A stretch of DNA of 64,000 nucleotides, from the NCBI RefSeq assembly GCF_026230105.1, contig NC_079485.1, positions 21,805,572 to 21,869,571 of the forward strand, in the 5' to 3' direction. The translations under genes and the position numbers were made by a program. The notes under the pieces were generated by a model. The model was not told the DNA's origin. It saw nothing but the letters and a program-made list of their open reading frames with translations, and did no database searches. Source of the DNA: Diorhabda sublineata. Taxonomy: Eukaryota; Arthropoda; Insecta; Coleoptera; Chrysomelidae. Shown here piece by piece: positions 44,332-57,199 of the stretch; the stretch's first letter is position 1, and the number at the start of each line of letters is the position of its first letter.

Positions 44332-47300
44332 CTTCGTTCATTCGATTTGATATTTACCTAGTAGGCCAGTCAGATTGGTGTAACCACTTGTAATATTAAA
44401 ATCTTAGTTCATTCAATTTGATATTCGTCTAGTACGTCAGTCAGATTGATGTAATCACTTGTAACATTAAATTCTTAGTTCATTTAATTTGATATTCGCC
44501 GAGTAGGCCAGTCAGATTGGTGTAATCACTTGTAACATTAAATTCTTAGTTCATTCAATTTGATATTCGCCGAGTAGGCCAGTCAGATTGGTGTAATCAC
44601 TTGTAACATTAAGTTCTTAGTTCATTCAATTTGATATTCGTCTAGTACTCGAGTCAGATTGGTGTAATCACTTGTAACATTAAATTCTTAGTTCATTCAA
44701 TTTGATATTCGCCTAGTACGCCAGTCAGATTGGTGTAATCACTTATAACATTAAAATCTTAGTTCATTTAATTTGATATTCGTCTAGTACGTCAGTCAGA
44801 TTGATGTAATCACTTGTAACATTAAATTCTTAGTTCATTCAATTTGATATTCGTCTAGTACGTCAGTCAGATTGATGTAATCACTTATAACATTAAAATC
44901 TTAGTTCATTTAATTTGATATTCGTCTAGTACGTCAGTCAGATTGATGTAATCACTTGTAACATTAAATTGTTAGTTCATTCAATTTGATATTCGCCTAG
45001 TACGCCAGTCAGATTGGTGTAATCACTTATAACATTAAAATCTTAGTTCATTTAATTTGATATTCGTCTAGTACGTCAGTCAGATTGATGTAATCACTTG
45101 TAACATTAAATTTTTAGTTCATTCAATTTGATATTCGTCTAGTACGTCAGTCAGATTGATGTAATCACTTGTAACATTAAATTCTTAGTTCATTTAATTT
45201 GATATTCGCCGAGTAGGCCAGTCAGATTGGTGTAATCACTTGTAACATTAAGTTCTTAGTTCATTCAATTTGATATTCGCCTAGTACGCCAGTCAGATTG
45301 GTGTAATCACTTGTAACATTAAATTCTTAGTTCATTCAATTTGATATTCGCCTAGTACGCCAGTCAGATTGGTGTAATCACTTATAACATTAAAATCTTA
45401 GTTCATTTAATTTGATATTCGTCTAGTACGTCAGTCAGATTGATGTAATCACTTGTAACATTAAATTCTTAGTTCATTTAATTTGATATTCGCCTAGTAC
45501 GCCAGTCAGATTGGTGTAATCACTTGTAACATTAAATTGTTAGTTCATTCAATTTGATATTCGCCTAGTACGCCAGTCAGATTGGTGTAATCACTTATAA
45601 CATTAAAATCTTAGTTCATTTAATTTGATATTCGTCTAGTACGTCAGTCAGATTGATGTAATCACTTGTAACATTAAATTCTTAGTTCATTTAATTTGAT
45701 ATTCGCCTAGTACGCCAGTCAGATTGGTGTAATCACTTGTAACATTAAATTGTTAGTTCATTTAATTTGATATTCGCCTAGTACGCCAGTCAGATTGGTG
45801 TAATCACTTATAACATTAAAATCTTAGTTCATTTAATTTGATATTCGTCTAGTACGTCAGTCAGATTGATGTAATCACTTGTAACATTAAATTCTTAGTT
45901 CATTCAATTTGATATTCGTCTAGTACGTCAGTCAGATTGATGTAATCACTTGTAACATTAAATTCTTAGTTCATTTAATTTGATATTCGCCTAGTACGCC
46001 AGTCAGATTGGTGTAATCACTTGTAACATTAAATTCTTAGTTCATTTAATTTGATATTCGCCGAGTAGGCCAGTCAGATTGGTGTAATCACTTGTAACAT
46101 TAAGTTCTTAGTTCATTCAATTTGATATTCGCCTAGTACGCCAGTCAGATTGGTGTAATCACTTATAACATTAAAATCTTAGTTCATTTAATTTGATATT
46201 AGTCTAGTACGTTAGTCAGATTGATGTAATCACTTGTAACATTAAATTCTTAGTTCATTAAATTTGATATTCGTCTAGTACGTCAGTCAGATTGATGTAA
46301 TCACTTGTAACATTAAATTCTTAGTTCATTTAATTTGATATTCGCCTAGTACGCCAGTCAGATTGATGTAATCACTTGTAACATTAAAATCTTAGTTCAT
46401 TTAATTTGATATTAGTCTAGTACGTTAGTCAGATTGATGTAATCACTTGTAACATTAAATTCTTAGTTCATTAAATTTGATATTCGTCTAGTACGTCAGT
46501 CAGATTGATGTAATCACTTGTAACATTAAATTGTTAGTTCATTCAATTTGATATTCGCCTAGTACGCCAGTCAGATTGGTGTAATCACTTATAACATTAA
46601 AATCTTAGTTCATTTAATTTGATATTAGTCTAGTACGTTAGTCAGATTGATGTAATCACTTGTAACATTAAATTCTTAGTTCATTAAATTTGATATTCGT
46701 CTAGTACGTCAGTCAGATTGATGTAATCACTTGTAACATTAAATTGTTAGTTCATTCAATTTGATATTCGCCTAGTACGCCAGTCAGATTGGTGTAATCA
46801 CTTATAACATTAAAATCTTAGTTCATTTAATTTGATATTCGTCTAGTACGTCAGTCAGATTGATGTAATCACTTGTAACATTAAATTCTTAGTTCATTCA
46901 ATTTGATATTCGTCTAGTACGTCAGTCAGATTGATGTAATCACTTGTAACATTAAATTCTTAGTTCATTTAATTTGATATTCGCCTAGTACGCCAGTCAG
47001 ATTGGTGTAATCACTTGTAACATTAAATTCTTAGTTCATTCAATTTGATATTCGTCTAGTACGTCAGTCAGATTGATGTAATCACTTGTAACATTAAATT
47101 CTTAGTTCATTTAATTTGATATTCGCCTAGTACGCCAGTCAGATTGGTGTAATCACTTGTAACATTAAATTCTTAGTTCATTTAATTTGATATTCGCCGA
47201 GTAGGCCAGTCAGATTGGTGTAATCACTTGTAACATTAAGTTCTTAGTTCATTCAATTTGATATTCGCCTAGTACGCCAGTCAGATTGGTGTAATCACTT

Positions 47301-50300
47301 ATAACATTAAAATCTTAGTTCATTTAATTTGATATTCGTCTAGTACGTCAGTCAGATTGATGTAATCACTTGTAACATTAAATTCTTAGTTCATTCAATT
47401 TGATATTCGTCTAGTACGTCAGTCAGATTGATGTAATCACTTGTAACATTACATTCTTAGTTCATTTAATTTGATATTCGCCTAGTACGCCAGTCAGATT
47501 GGTGTAATCACTTGTAACATTAAATTCTTAGTTCATTTAATTTGATATTCGCCGAGTAGGCCAGTCAGATTGGTGTAATCACTTGTAACATTAAGTTCTT
47601 AGTTCATTCAATTTGATATTCGCCTAGTACGCCAGTCAGATTGGTGTAATCACTTGTAACATTAAATTCTTAGTTCATTCAATTTGATATTCGTCTAGTA
47701 CGTCAGTCAGATTGATGTAATCACTTGTAACATTAAATTCTTAGTTCATTTAATTTGATATTCGCCTAGTACGCCAGTCAGATTGGTGTAATCACTTGTA
47801 ACATTAAATTCTTAGTTCATTTAATTTGATATTCGCCTAGTACGCCAGTCAGATTGGTGTAATCACTTGTAACATTAAATTGTTAGTTCATTCAATTTGA
47901 TATTCGTCTAGTACGTCAGTCAGATTGATGTAATCACTTGTAACATTAAATTCTTAGTTCATTCAATTTGATATTCGTCTAGTACGTCAGTCAGATTGAT
48001 GTAATCACTTGTAACATTAAATTCTTAGTTCATTTAATTTGATATTCGCCGAGTAGGCCAGTCAGATTGGTGTAATCACTTGTAACATTAAGTTCTTAGT
48101 TCATTCAATTTGATATTCGTCTAGTACTCGAGTCAGATTGGTGTAATCACTTGTAACATTAAGTTCTTAGTTCATTCAATTTGATATTCGCCTAGTACGC
48201 CAGTCAGATTGGTGTAATCACTTGTAACATTAAATTCTTAGTTCATTCAATTTGATATTCGTCTAGTACGTCAGTCAGATTGATGTAATCACTTGTAACA
48301 TTAAATTCTTAGTTCATTTAATTTGATATTCGCCTAGTACGCCAGTCAGATTGGTGTAATCACTTGTAACATTAAATTGTTAGTTCATTCAATTTGATAT
48401 TCGTCTAGTACGTCAGTCAGATTGATGTAATCACTTGTAACATTAAATTCTTAGTTCATTCAATTTGATATTCGTCTAGTACGTCAGTCAGATTGATGTA
48501 ATCACTTGTAACATTAAGTTCTTAGTTCATTCAATTTGATATTCGTCTAGTACTCGAGTCAGATTGGTGTAATCACTTGTAACATTAAATTCTTAGTTCA
48601 TTCAATTTGATATTCGCCTAGTACGCCAGTCAGATTGGTGTAATCACTTGTAACATTAAATTGTTAGTTCATTCAATTTGATATTCGTCTAGTACGTCAG
48701 TCAGATTGATGTAATCACTTGTAACATTAAATTCTTAGTTCATTCAATTTGATATTCGTCTAGTACGTCAGTCAGATTGATGTAATCACTTGTAACATTA
48801 AATTCTTAGTTCATTTAATTTGATATTCGCCGAGTAGGCCAGTCAGATTGTTGTAATCACTTGTAACATTAAGTTCTTAGTTCATTCAATTTGATATTCG
48901 TCTAGTACTCGAGTCAGATTGGTGTAATCACTTGTAACATTAAGTTCTTAGTTCATTCAATTTGATATTCGCCTAGTACGCCAGTCAGATTGGTGTAATC
49001 ACTTGTAACATTAAATTCTTAGTTCATTCAATTTGATATTCGTCTAGTACGTCAGTCAGATTGATGTAATCACTTGTAACATTGAATTCCTAGTTCATTT
49101 AATTTGATATTCGCCTAGTACGCCAGTCAGATTGGTGAAATCACTTGTAACATTAAATTCTTAGTTCATTCAATTTGATATTCGTCTAGTACGTCAGTCA
49201 GATTGATGTAATCACTTGTAACATTAAATTCTTAGTTCATTCAATTTGATATTCGTCTAGTACGTCAGTCAGATTGATGTAATCACTTGTAACATTAAAT
49301 TCTTAGTTCATTTAATTTGATATTCGCCTAGTACGCCAGTCAGATTGATGTAATCATTTGTAACATTAAATTCTTAGTTCATTTAATTTGATATTCGCCT
49401 AGTACGCCAGTCAGATTGATGTAATCACTTGTAACATTAAATTCTTAGTTCATTTAATTTGATATTCGCCTAGTACGCCAGTCAGATTGATGTAATCACT
49501 TGTAACATTAAATTCTTAGTTCATTCAATTTGATATTCGTCTAGTACGTCAGTCAGATTGATGTAATCACTTGTAACATTAAATTCTTAGTTCATTTAAT
49601 TTGATATTCGCCTAGTACGCCAGTCAGATTGATGTAATCACTTGTAACATTAAATTCTTAGTTCATTTAATTTGATATTCGCCTAGTACGTCAGTCAGAT
49701 TGATGTAATCACTTGTAACATTAAATTCTTAGTTCATTTAATTTGATATTCGCCTAGTACGCCAGTCAGATTGATGTAATCACTTGTAACATTAAATTCT
49801 TAGTTCATTTAATTTGATATTCGCCTAGTACGCCAGTCAGATTGATGTAATCACTTGTAACATTAAATTCTTAGTTCATTTAATTTGATATTCGCCTAGT
49901 ACGCCAGTCAGATTGATGTAATCACTTGTAACATTAAATTCTTAGTTCATTCAATTTGATATTCGTCTAGTACGTCAGTCAGATTGATGTAATCACTTGT
50001 AACATTAAATTCTTAGTTCATTTAATTTGATATTCGCCTAGTACGCCAGTCAGATTGATGTAATCACTTGTAACATTAAATTCTTAGTTCATTTAATTTG
50101 ATATTCGCCTAGTACGTCAGTCAGATTGATGTAATCACTTGTAACATTAAATTCTTAGTTCATTTAATTTGATATTCGCCTAGTACGCCAGTCAGATTGA
50201 TGTAATCACTTGTAACATTAAATTCTTAGTTCATTTAATTTGATATTCGCCGAGTAGGCCAGTCAGATTGGTGTAATCACTTGTAACATTAAGTTCTTAG

Positions 50301-53300
50301 TTCATTTAATTTGATATTCGCCGAGTAGGCCAGTCAGATTGTTGTAATCACTTGTAACATTAAGTTCTTAGTTCATTCAATTTGATATTCGTCTAGTACG
50401 TCAGTCAGATTGATGTAATCACTTGTAACATTAAATTCTTAGTTCATTTAATTTGATATTCGTCTAGTACGTCAGTCAGATTGATGTAATCACTTGTAAC
50501 ATTAAATTCTTAGTTCATTTAATTTGATATTCGCCGAGTAGGCCAGTCAGATTGTTGTAATCACTTGTAACATTAAATTCTTAGTTCATTCAATTTGATA
50601 TTCGTCTAGTACGTCAGTCAGATTGATGTAATCACTTGTAACATTAAATTCTTAGTTCATTTAATTTGATATTCGCCTAGTACGCCAGTCAGATTGGTGT
50701 AATCACTTGTAACATTAAATTCTTAGTTCATTTAATTTGATATTCGCCTAGTACGCCAGTCAGATTGGTGTAATCACTTGTAACATTAAATTGTTAGTTC
50801 ATTCAATTTGATATTCGTCTAGTACGTCAGTCAGATTGATGTAATCACTTGTAACATTAAATTCTTAGTTCATTTAATTTGATATTCGCCTAGTACGCCA
50901 GTCAGATTGGTGTAATCACTTGTAACATTAAATTGTTAGTTCATTCAATTTGATATTCGTCTAGTACGTCAGTCAGATTGATGTAATCACTTGTAACATT
51001 AAATTGTTAGTTCATTCAATTTGATATTCGTCTAGTACGTCAGTCAGATTGATGTAATCACTTGTAACATTAAGTTCTTAGTTCATTCAATTTGATATTC
51101 GTCTAGTACTCGAGTCAGATTGGTGTAATCACTTGTAACATTAAGTTCTTAGTTCATTCAATTTGATATTCGCCTAGTACGCCAGTCAGATTGGTGTAAT
51201 CACTTGTAACATTAAATTCTTAGTTCATTCAATTTGATATTCGTCTAGTACGTCAGTCAGATTGATGTAATCACTTGTAACATTAAATTCTTAGTTCATT
51301 TAATTTGATATTCGCCTAGTACGCCAGTCAGATTGGTGTAATCACTTGTAACATTAAATTGTTAGTTCATTCAATTTGATATTCGTCTAGTACGTCAGTC
51401 AGATTGATGTAATCACTTGTAACATTAAATTCTTAGTTCATTCAATTTGATATTCGTCTAGTACGTCAGTCAGATTGATGTAATCACTTGTAACATTAAG
51501 TTCTTAGTTCATTCAATTTGATATTCGTCTAGTACTCGAGTCAGATTGGTGTAATCACTTGTAACATTAAATTCTTAGTTCATTCAATTTGATATTCGCC
51601 TAGTACGCCAGTCAGATTGGTGTAATCACTTGTAACATTAAATTGTTAGTTCATTCAATTTGATATTCGTCTAGTACGTCAGTCAGATTGATGTAATCAC
51701 TTGTAACATTAAATTCTTAGTTCATTCAATTTGATATTCGTCTAGTACGTCAGTCAGATTGATGTAATCACTTGTAACATTAAATTCTTAGTTCATTTAA
51801 TTTGATATTCGCCGAGTAGGCCAGTCAGATTGTTGTAATCACTTGTAACATTAAGTTCTTAGTTCATTCAATTTGATATTCGTCTAGTACTCGAGTCAGA
51901 TTGGTGTAATCACTTGTAACATTAAGTTCTTAGTTCATTCAATTTGATATTCGCCTAGTACGCCAGTCAGATTGGTGTAATCACTTGTAACATTAAATTC
52001 TTAGTTCATTCAATTTGATATTCGTCTAGTACGCCAGTCAGATTGATGTAATCACTTGTAACATTAAATTCTTAGTTCATTTAATTTGATATTCGCCTAG
52101 TACGCCAGTCAGATTGATGTAATCACTTGTAACATTAAATTCTTAGTTCATTCAATTTGATATTCGCCTAGTACGCCAGTCAGATTGATGTAATCACTTG
52201 TAACATTAAATTCTTAGTTCATTTAATTTGATATTCGCCTAGTACGTCAGTCAGATTGATGTAATCACTTGTAACATTAAATTCTTAGTTCATTTAATTT
52301 GATATTCGCCTAGTACGCCAGTCAGATTGATGTAATCACTTGTAACATTAAATTCTTAGTTCATTTAATTTGATATTCGCCTAGTACGCCAGTCAGATTG
52401 ATGTAATCACTTGTAACATTAAATTCTTAGTTCATTTAATTTGATATTCGCCTAGTACGCCAGTCAGATTGATGTAATCACTTGTAACATTAAATTCTTA
52501 GTTCATTCAATTTGATATTCGTCTAGTATGTCAGTCAGATTGATGTAATCACTTGTAACATTAAATTCTTAGTTCATTTAATTTGATATTCGCCTAGTAC
52601 GCCAGTCAGATTGATGTAATCACTTGTAACATTAAATTCTTAGTTCATTTAATTTGATATTCGCCGAGTAGGCCAGTCAGATTGGTGTAATCACTTGTAA
52701 CATTAAGTTCTTAGTTCATTTAATTTGATATTCGCCGAGTAGGCCAGTCAGATTGTTGTAATCACTTGTAACATTAAGTTCTTAGTTCATTCAATTTGAT
52801 ATTCGTCTAGTACGTCAGTCAGATTGATGTAATCACTTGTAACATTAAATTCTTAGTTCATTTAATTTGATATTCGTCTAGTACGTCAGTCAGATTGATG
52901 TAATCACTTGTAACATTAAATTCTTAGTTCATTTAATTTGATATTCGCCGAGTAGGCCAGTCAGATTGTTGTAATCACTTGTAACATTAAGTTCTTAGTT
53001 CATTCAATTTGATATTCGTCTAGTACTCGAGTCAGATTGGTGTAATCACTTGTAACATTAAGTTCTTAGTTCATTCAATTTGATATTCGCCTAGTACGCG
53101 AGTCAGATTGGTGTAATCACTTGTAACATTAAATTCTTAGTTCATTCAATTTGATAATCGTCTAGTACGTCAGTCAGATTGATGTAATCACTTGTAACAT
53201 TAAATTCTTAGTTCATTTAATTTGATATTCGCCTAGTACGCCAGTCAGATTGGTGTAATCACTTGTAACATTAAATTCTTAGTTCATTCAATTTGATATT

Positions 53301-56300
53301 CGTCTAGTACGTCAGTCAGATTGATGTAATCACTTGTAACATTAAATTCTTAGTTCATTTAATTTGATATTCGCCTAGTACGCCAGTCAGATTGATGTAA
53401 TCACTTGTAACATTAAATTCTTAGTTGATTCAATTTGATATTCGTCTAGTACGTCAGTCAGATTGATGTAATCACTTGTAACATTAAATTCTTAGTTCAT
53501 TTAATTTGATATTCGTCTAGTACGTCAGTCAGATTGATGTAATCACTTGTAACATTAAATTCTTAGTTCATTTAATTTGATATTCGCCGAGTAGGCCAGT
53601 CAGATTGGTGTAATCACTTGTAACATTAAGTTCTTAGTTCATTCAATTTGATATTCGTCTAGTACGTCAGTCAGATTGATGTAATCACTTGTAACATTAA
53701 ATTCTTAGTTCATTTAATTTGATATTCGCCTAGTACGCCAGTCAGATTGGTGTAATCACTTGTAACATTAAATTCTTAGTTCATTTAATTTGATATTCGC
53801 CTAGTACGCCAGTCAGATTGGTGTAATCACTTGTAACATTAAATTCTTAGTTCATTCAATTTGATATTCGTCTAGTACGTCAGTCAGATTGATGTAATCA
53901 CTTGTAACATTAAATTCTTAGTTCATTTAATTTGATATTCGCCTAGTACGCCAGTCAGATTGGTGTAATCACTTGTAACATTAAATTCTTAGTTCATTCA
54001 ATTTGATATTCGTCTAGTACGTCAGTCAGATTGATGTAATCACTTGTAACATTAAATTCTTAGTTCATTTAATTTGATATTCGCCTAGTACGCCAGTCAG
54101 ATTGATGTAATCACTTGTAACATTAAATTCTTAGTTCATTCAATTTGATATTCGTCTAGTACGTCAGTCAGATTGATGTAATCACTTGTAACATTAAATT
54201 CTTAGTTCATTCAATTTGATATTCGTCTAGTACGTCAGTCAGATTGATGTAATCACTTGTAACATTAAAATCTTAGTTCATTCAATTTGATATTCGTCTA
54301 GTACGTCAGTCAGATTGATGTAATCACTTGTAACATTAAATTCTTAGTTCATTCAATTTGATATTCGTCTAGTACGTCAGTCAGATTGATGTAATCACTT
54401 GTAACATTAAATTCTTAGTTCATTCAATTTGATATTCGTCTAGTACGTCAGTCAGATTGATGTAATCACTTGTAACATTAAAATCTTAGTTCATTCAATT
54501 TGATATTCGTCTAGTACGTCAGTCAGATTGATGTAATCACTTGTAACATTAAATTCTTAGTTCATTTAATTTGATATTCGTCTAGTACGTCAGTCAGATT
54601 GATGTAATCACTTGTAACATTAAATTCTTAGTTCATTCAATTTGATATTCGTCTAGTACGTCAGTCAGATTGATGTAATCACTTGTAACATTAAAATCTT
54701 AGTTCATTTAATTTGATATTCGCCTAGTACGCCAGTCAGATTGATGTAATCACTTGTAACATTAAATTCTTAGTTCATTCAATTTGATATTCGTCTAGTA
54801 CGTCAGTCAGATTGATGTAATCACTTGTAACATTAAATTCTTAGTTCATTCAATTTGATATTCGTCTAGTACGTCAGTCAGATTGATGTAATCACTTGTA
54901 ACATTAAATTCTTAGTTCATTTAATTTGATATTCGCCGAGTAGGCCAGTCAGATTGGTGTAATCACTTGTAACATTAAGTTCTTAGTTCATTCAATTTGA
55001 TATTCGTCTAGTACGCCAGTCAGATTGGTGTAATCACTTATAACATTAAAATCTTAGTTCATTTAATTTGATATTCGTCTAGTACGTCAGTCAGATTGAT
55101 GTAATCACTTGTAACATTAAATTCTTAGTTCATTTAATTTGATATTCGCCGAGTAGGCCAGTCAGATTGGTGTAATCACTTGTAACATTAAGTTCTTAGT
55201 TCATTCAATTTGATATTCGTCTAGTACGTCAGTCAGATTGATGTAATCACTTGCAACATTAAATTCTTAGTTCATTTAATTTGATATTCGCCTAGTACGC
55301 CAGTCAGATTGGTGTAATCACTTGTAACATTAAATTCTTAGTTCATTCAATTTGATATTCGCCTAGTACGCCAGTCAGATTGGTGTAATCACTTGTAACA
55401 TTAAATTGTTAGTTCATTCAATTTGATATTCGCCTAGTACGCCAGTCAGATTGGTGTAATCACTTATAACATTAAAATCTTAGTTCATTTAATTTGATAT
55501 TCGTCTAGTACGTCAGTCAGATTGATGTAATCACTTGTAACATTAAATTCTTAGTTCATTCAATTTGATATTCGTCTAGTACGTCAGTCAGATTGATGTA
55601 ATCACTTGTAACATTAAGTTCTTAGTTCATTCAATTTGATATTCGTCTAGTACTCGAGTCAGATTGGTGTAATCACTTGTAACATTAAATTCTTAGTTCA
55701 TTCAATTTGATATTCGCCTAGTACGCCAGTCAGATTGGTGTAATCACTTATAACATTAAAATCTTAGTTCATTTAATTTGATATTCGTCTAGTACGTCAG
55801 TCAGATTGATGTAATCACTTGTAACATTAAATTCTTAGTTCATTTAATTTGATATTCGCCTAGTACGCCAGTCAGATTGGTGTAATCACTTGTAACATTA
55901 AATTGTTAGTTCATTCAATTTGATATTCGCCTAGTACGCCAGTCAGATTGGTGTAATCACTTATAACATTAAAATCTTAGTTCATTTAATTTGATATTCG
56001 TCTAGTACGTCAGTCAGATTGATGTAATCACTTGTAACATTAAATTCTTAGTTCATTCAATTTGATATTCGCCTAGTACGCCAGTCAGATTGGTGTAATC
56101 ACTTATAACATTAAAATCTTAGTTCATTTAATTTGATATTCGTCTAGTACGTCAGTCAGATTGATGTAATCACTTGTAACATTAAATTCTTAGTTCATTC
56201 AATTTGATATTCGTCTAGTACGTCAGTCAGATTGATGTAATCACTTGTAACATTAAGTTCTTAGTTCATTCAATTTGATATTCGTCTAGTACTCGAGTCA

Positions 56301-57180
56301 GATTGGTGTAATCACTTGTAACATTAAATTCTTAGTTCATTCAATTTGATATTCGCCTAGTACGCCAGTCAGATTGGTGTAATCACTTATAACATTAAAA
56401 TCTTAGTTCATTTAATTTGATATTCGTCTAGTACGTCAGTCAGATTGATGTAATCACTTGTAACATTAAATTCTTAGTTCATTTAATTTGATATTCGCCT
56501 AGTACGCCAGTCAGATTGGTGTAATCACTTGTAACATTAAATTGTTAGTTCATTCAATTTGATATTCGCCTAGTACGCCAGTCAGATTGGTGTAATCACT
56601 TATAACATTAAAATCTTAGTTCATTTAATTTGATATTCGTCTAGTACGTCAGTCAGATTGATGTAATCACTTGTAACATTAAATTCTTAGTTCATTTAAT
56701 TTGATATTCGTCTAGTACGTCAGTCAGATTGATGTAATCACTTGTAACATTAAATTCTTAGTTCATTTAATTTGATATTCGCCTAGTACGCCAGTCAGAT
56801 TGGTGTAATCACTTGTAACATTAAATTGTTAGTTCATTCAATTTGATATTCGCCTAGTACGCCAGTCAGATTGGTGTAATCACTTATAACATTAAAATCT
56901 TAGTTCATTTAATTTGATATTCGTCTAGTACGTCAGTCAGATTGATGTAATCACTTGTAACATTAAATTCTTAGTTCATTTAATTTGATATTCGTCTAGT
57001 ACGTCAGTCAGATTGATGTAATCACTTGTAACATTAAATTCTTAGTTCATTTAATTTGATATTCGCCTAGTACGCCAGTCAGATTGGTGTAATCACTTGT
57101 AACATTAAATTCTTAGTTCATTCAATTTGATATTCGCCTAGTACGCCAGATTGGTGTAAACACTTGTACCTTTAAATTAT
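44332..57180. repeat. 71-bp satellite DNA array, about 181 tandem copies
   Basis: A 71-bp monomer is repeated head to tail without interruption over 12.85 kb. Fixed parts include TTAGTTCATT, AATTTGATATT, CAGTCAGATTG, GTAATCACTT and AACATTAAA. Variable parts define recurring types: GTCTAGTACGTC with GATTGATG; GCCTAGTACGCC with GATTGGTG (or GATTGATG); GCCGAGTAGGCC followed by AAGTTC; GTCTAGTACTCGAG; and a type with CTTATAACATTAAAATC. The first monomers (44,332-44,480) and the last one (57,121-57,180, with an internal 4-bp loss and several substitutions) are the most diverged, as expected at array edges. No monomer frame is open for long: 71 is not a multiple of three and stops occur in every frame. 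No hammerhead core or CENP-B-box-like motif was found in the monomer on either strand. Confidence 0.98.
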
Positions 57181-57199
57181 TAAATCCTCAGTTTGCTAA

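Noticed and set aside
44332..57180. Possible CRISPR-like or gene-family interpretation of the 71-bp array
   Set aside because: Monomers are contiguous with no unique spacers, and stops occur in all frames; it is satellite DNA.
44332..57180. Hammerhead ribozyme inside the satellite monomer
   Set aside because: I looked for CTGANGA followed by GAAA on both strands; the reverse strand has CTGACTGACG and GACGAAT but not the required core order.
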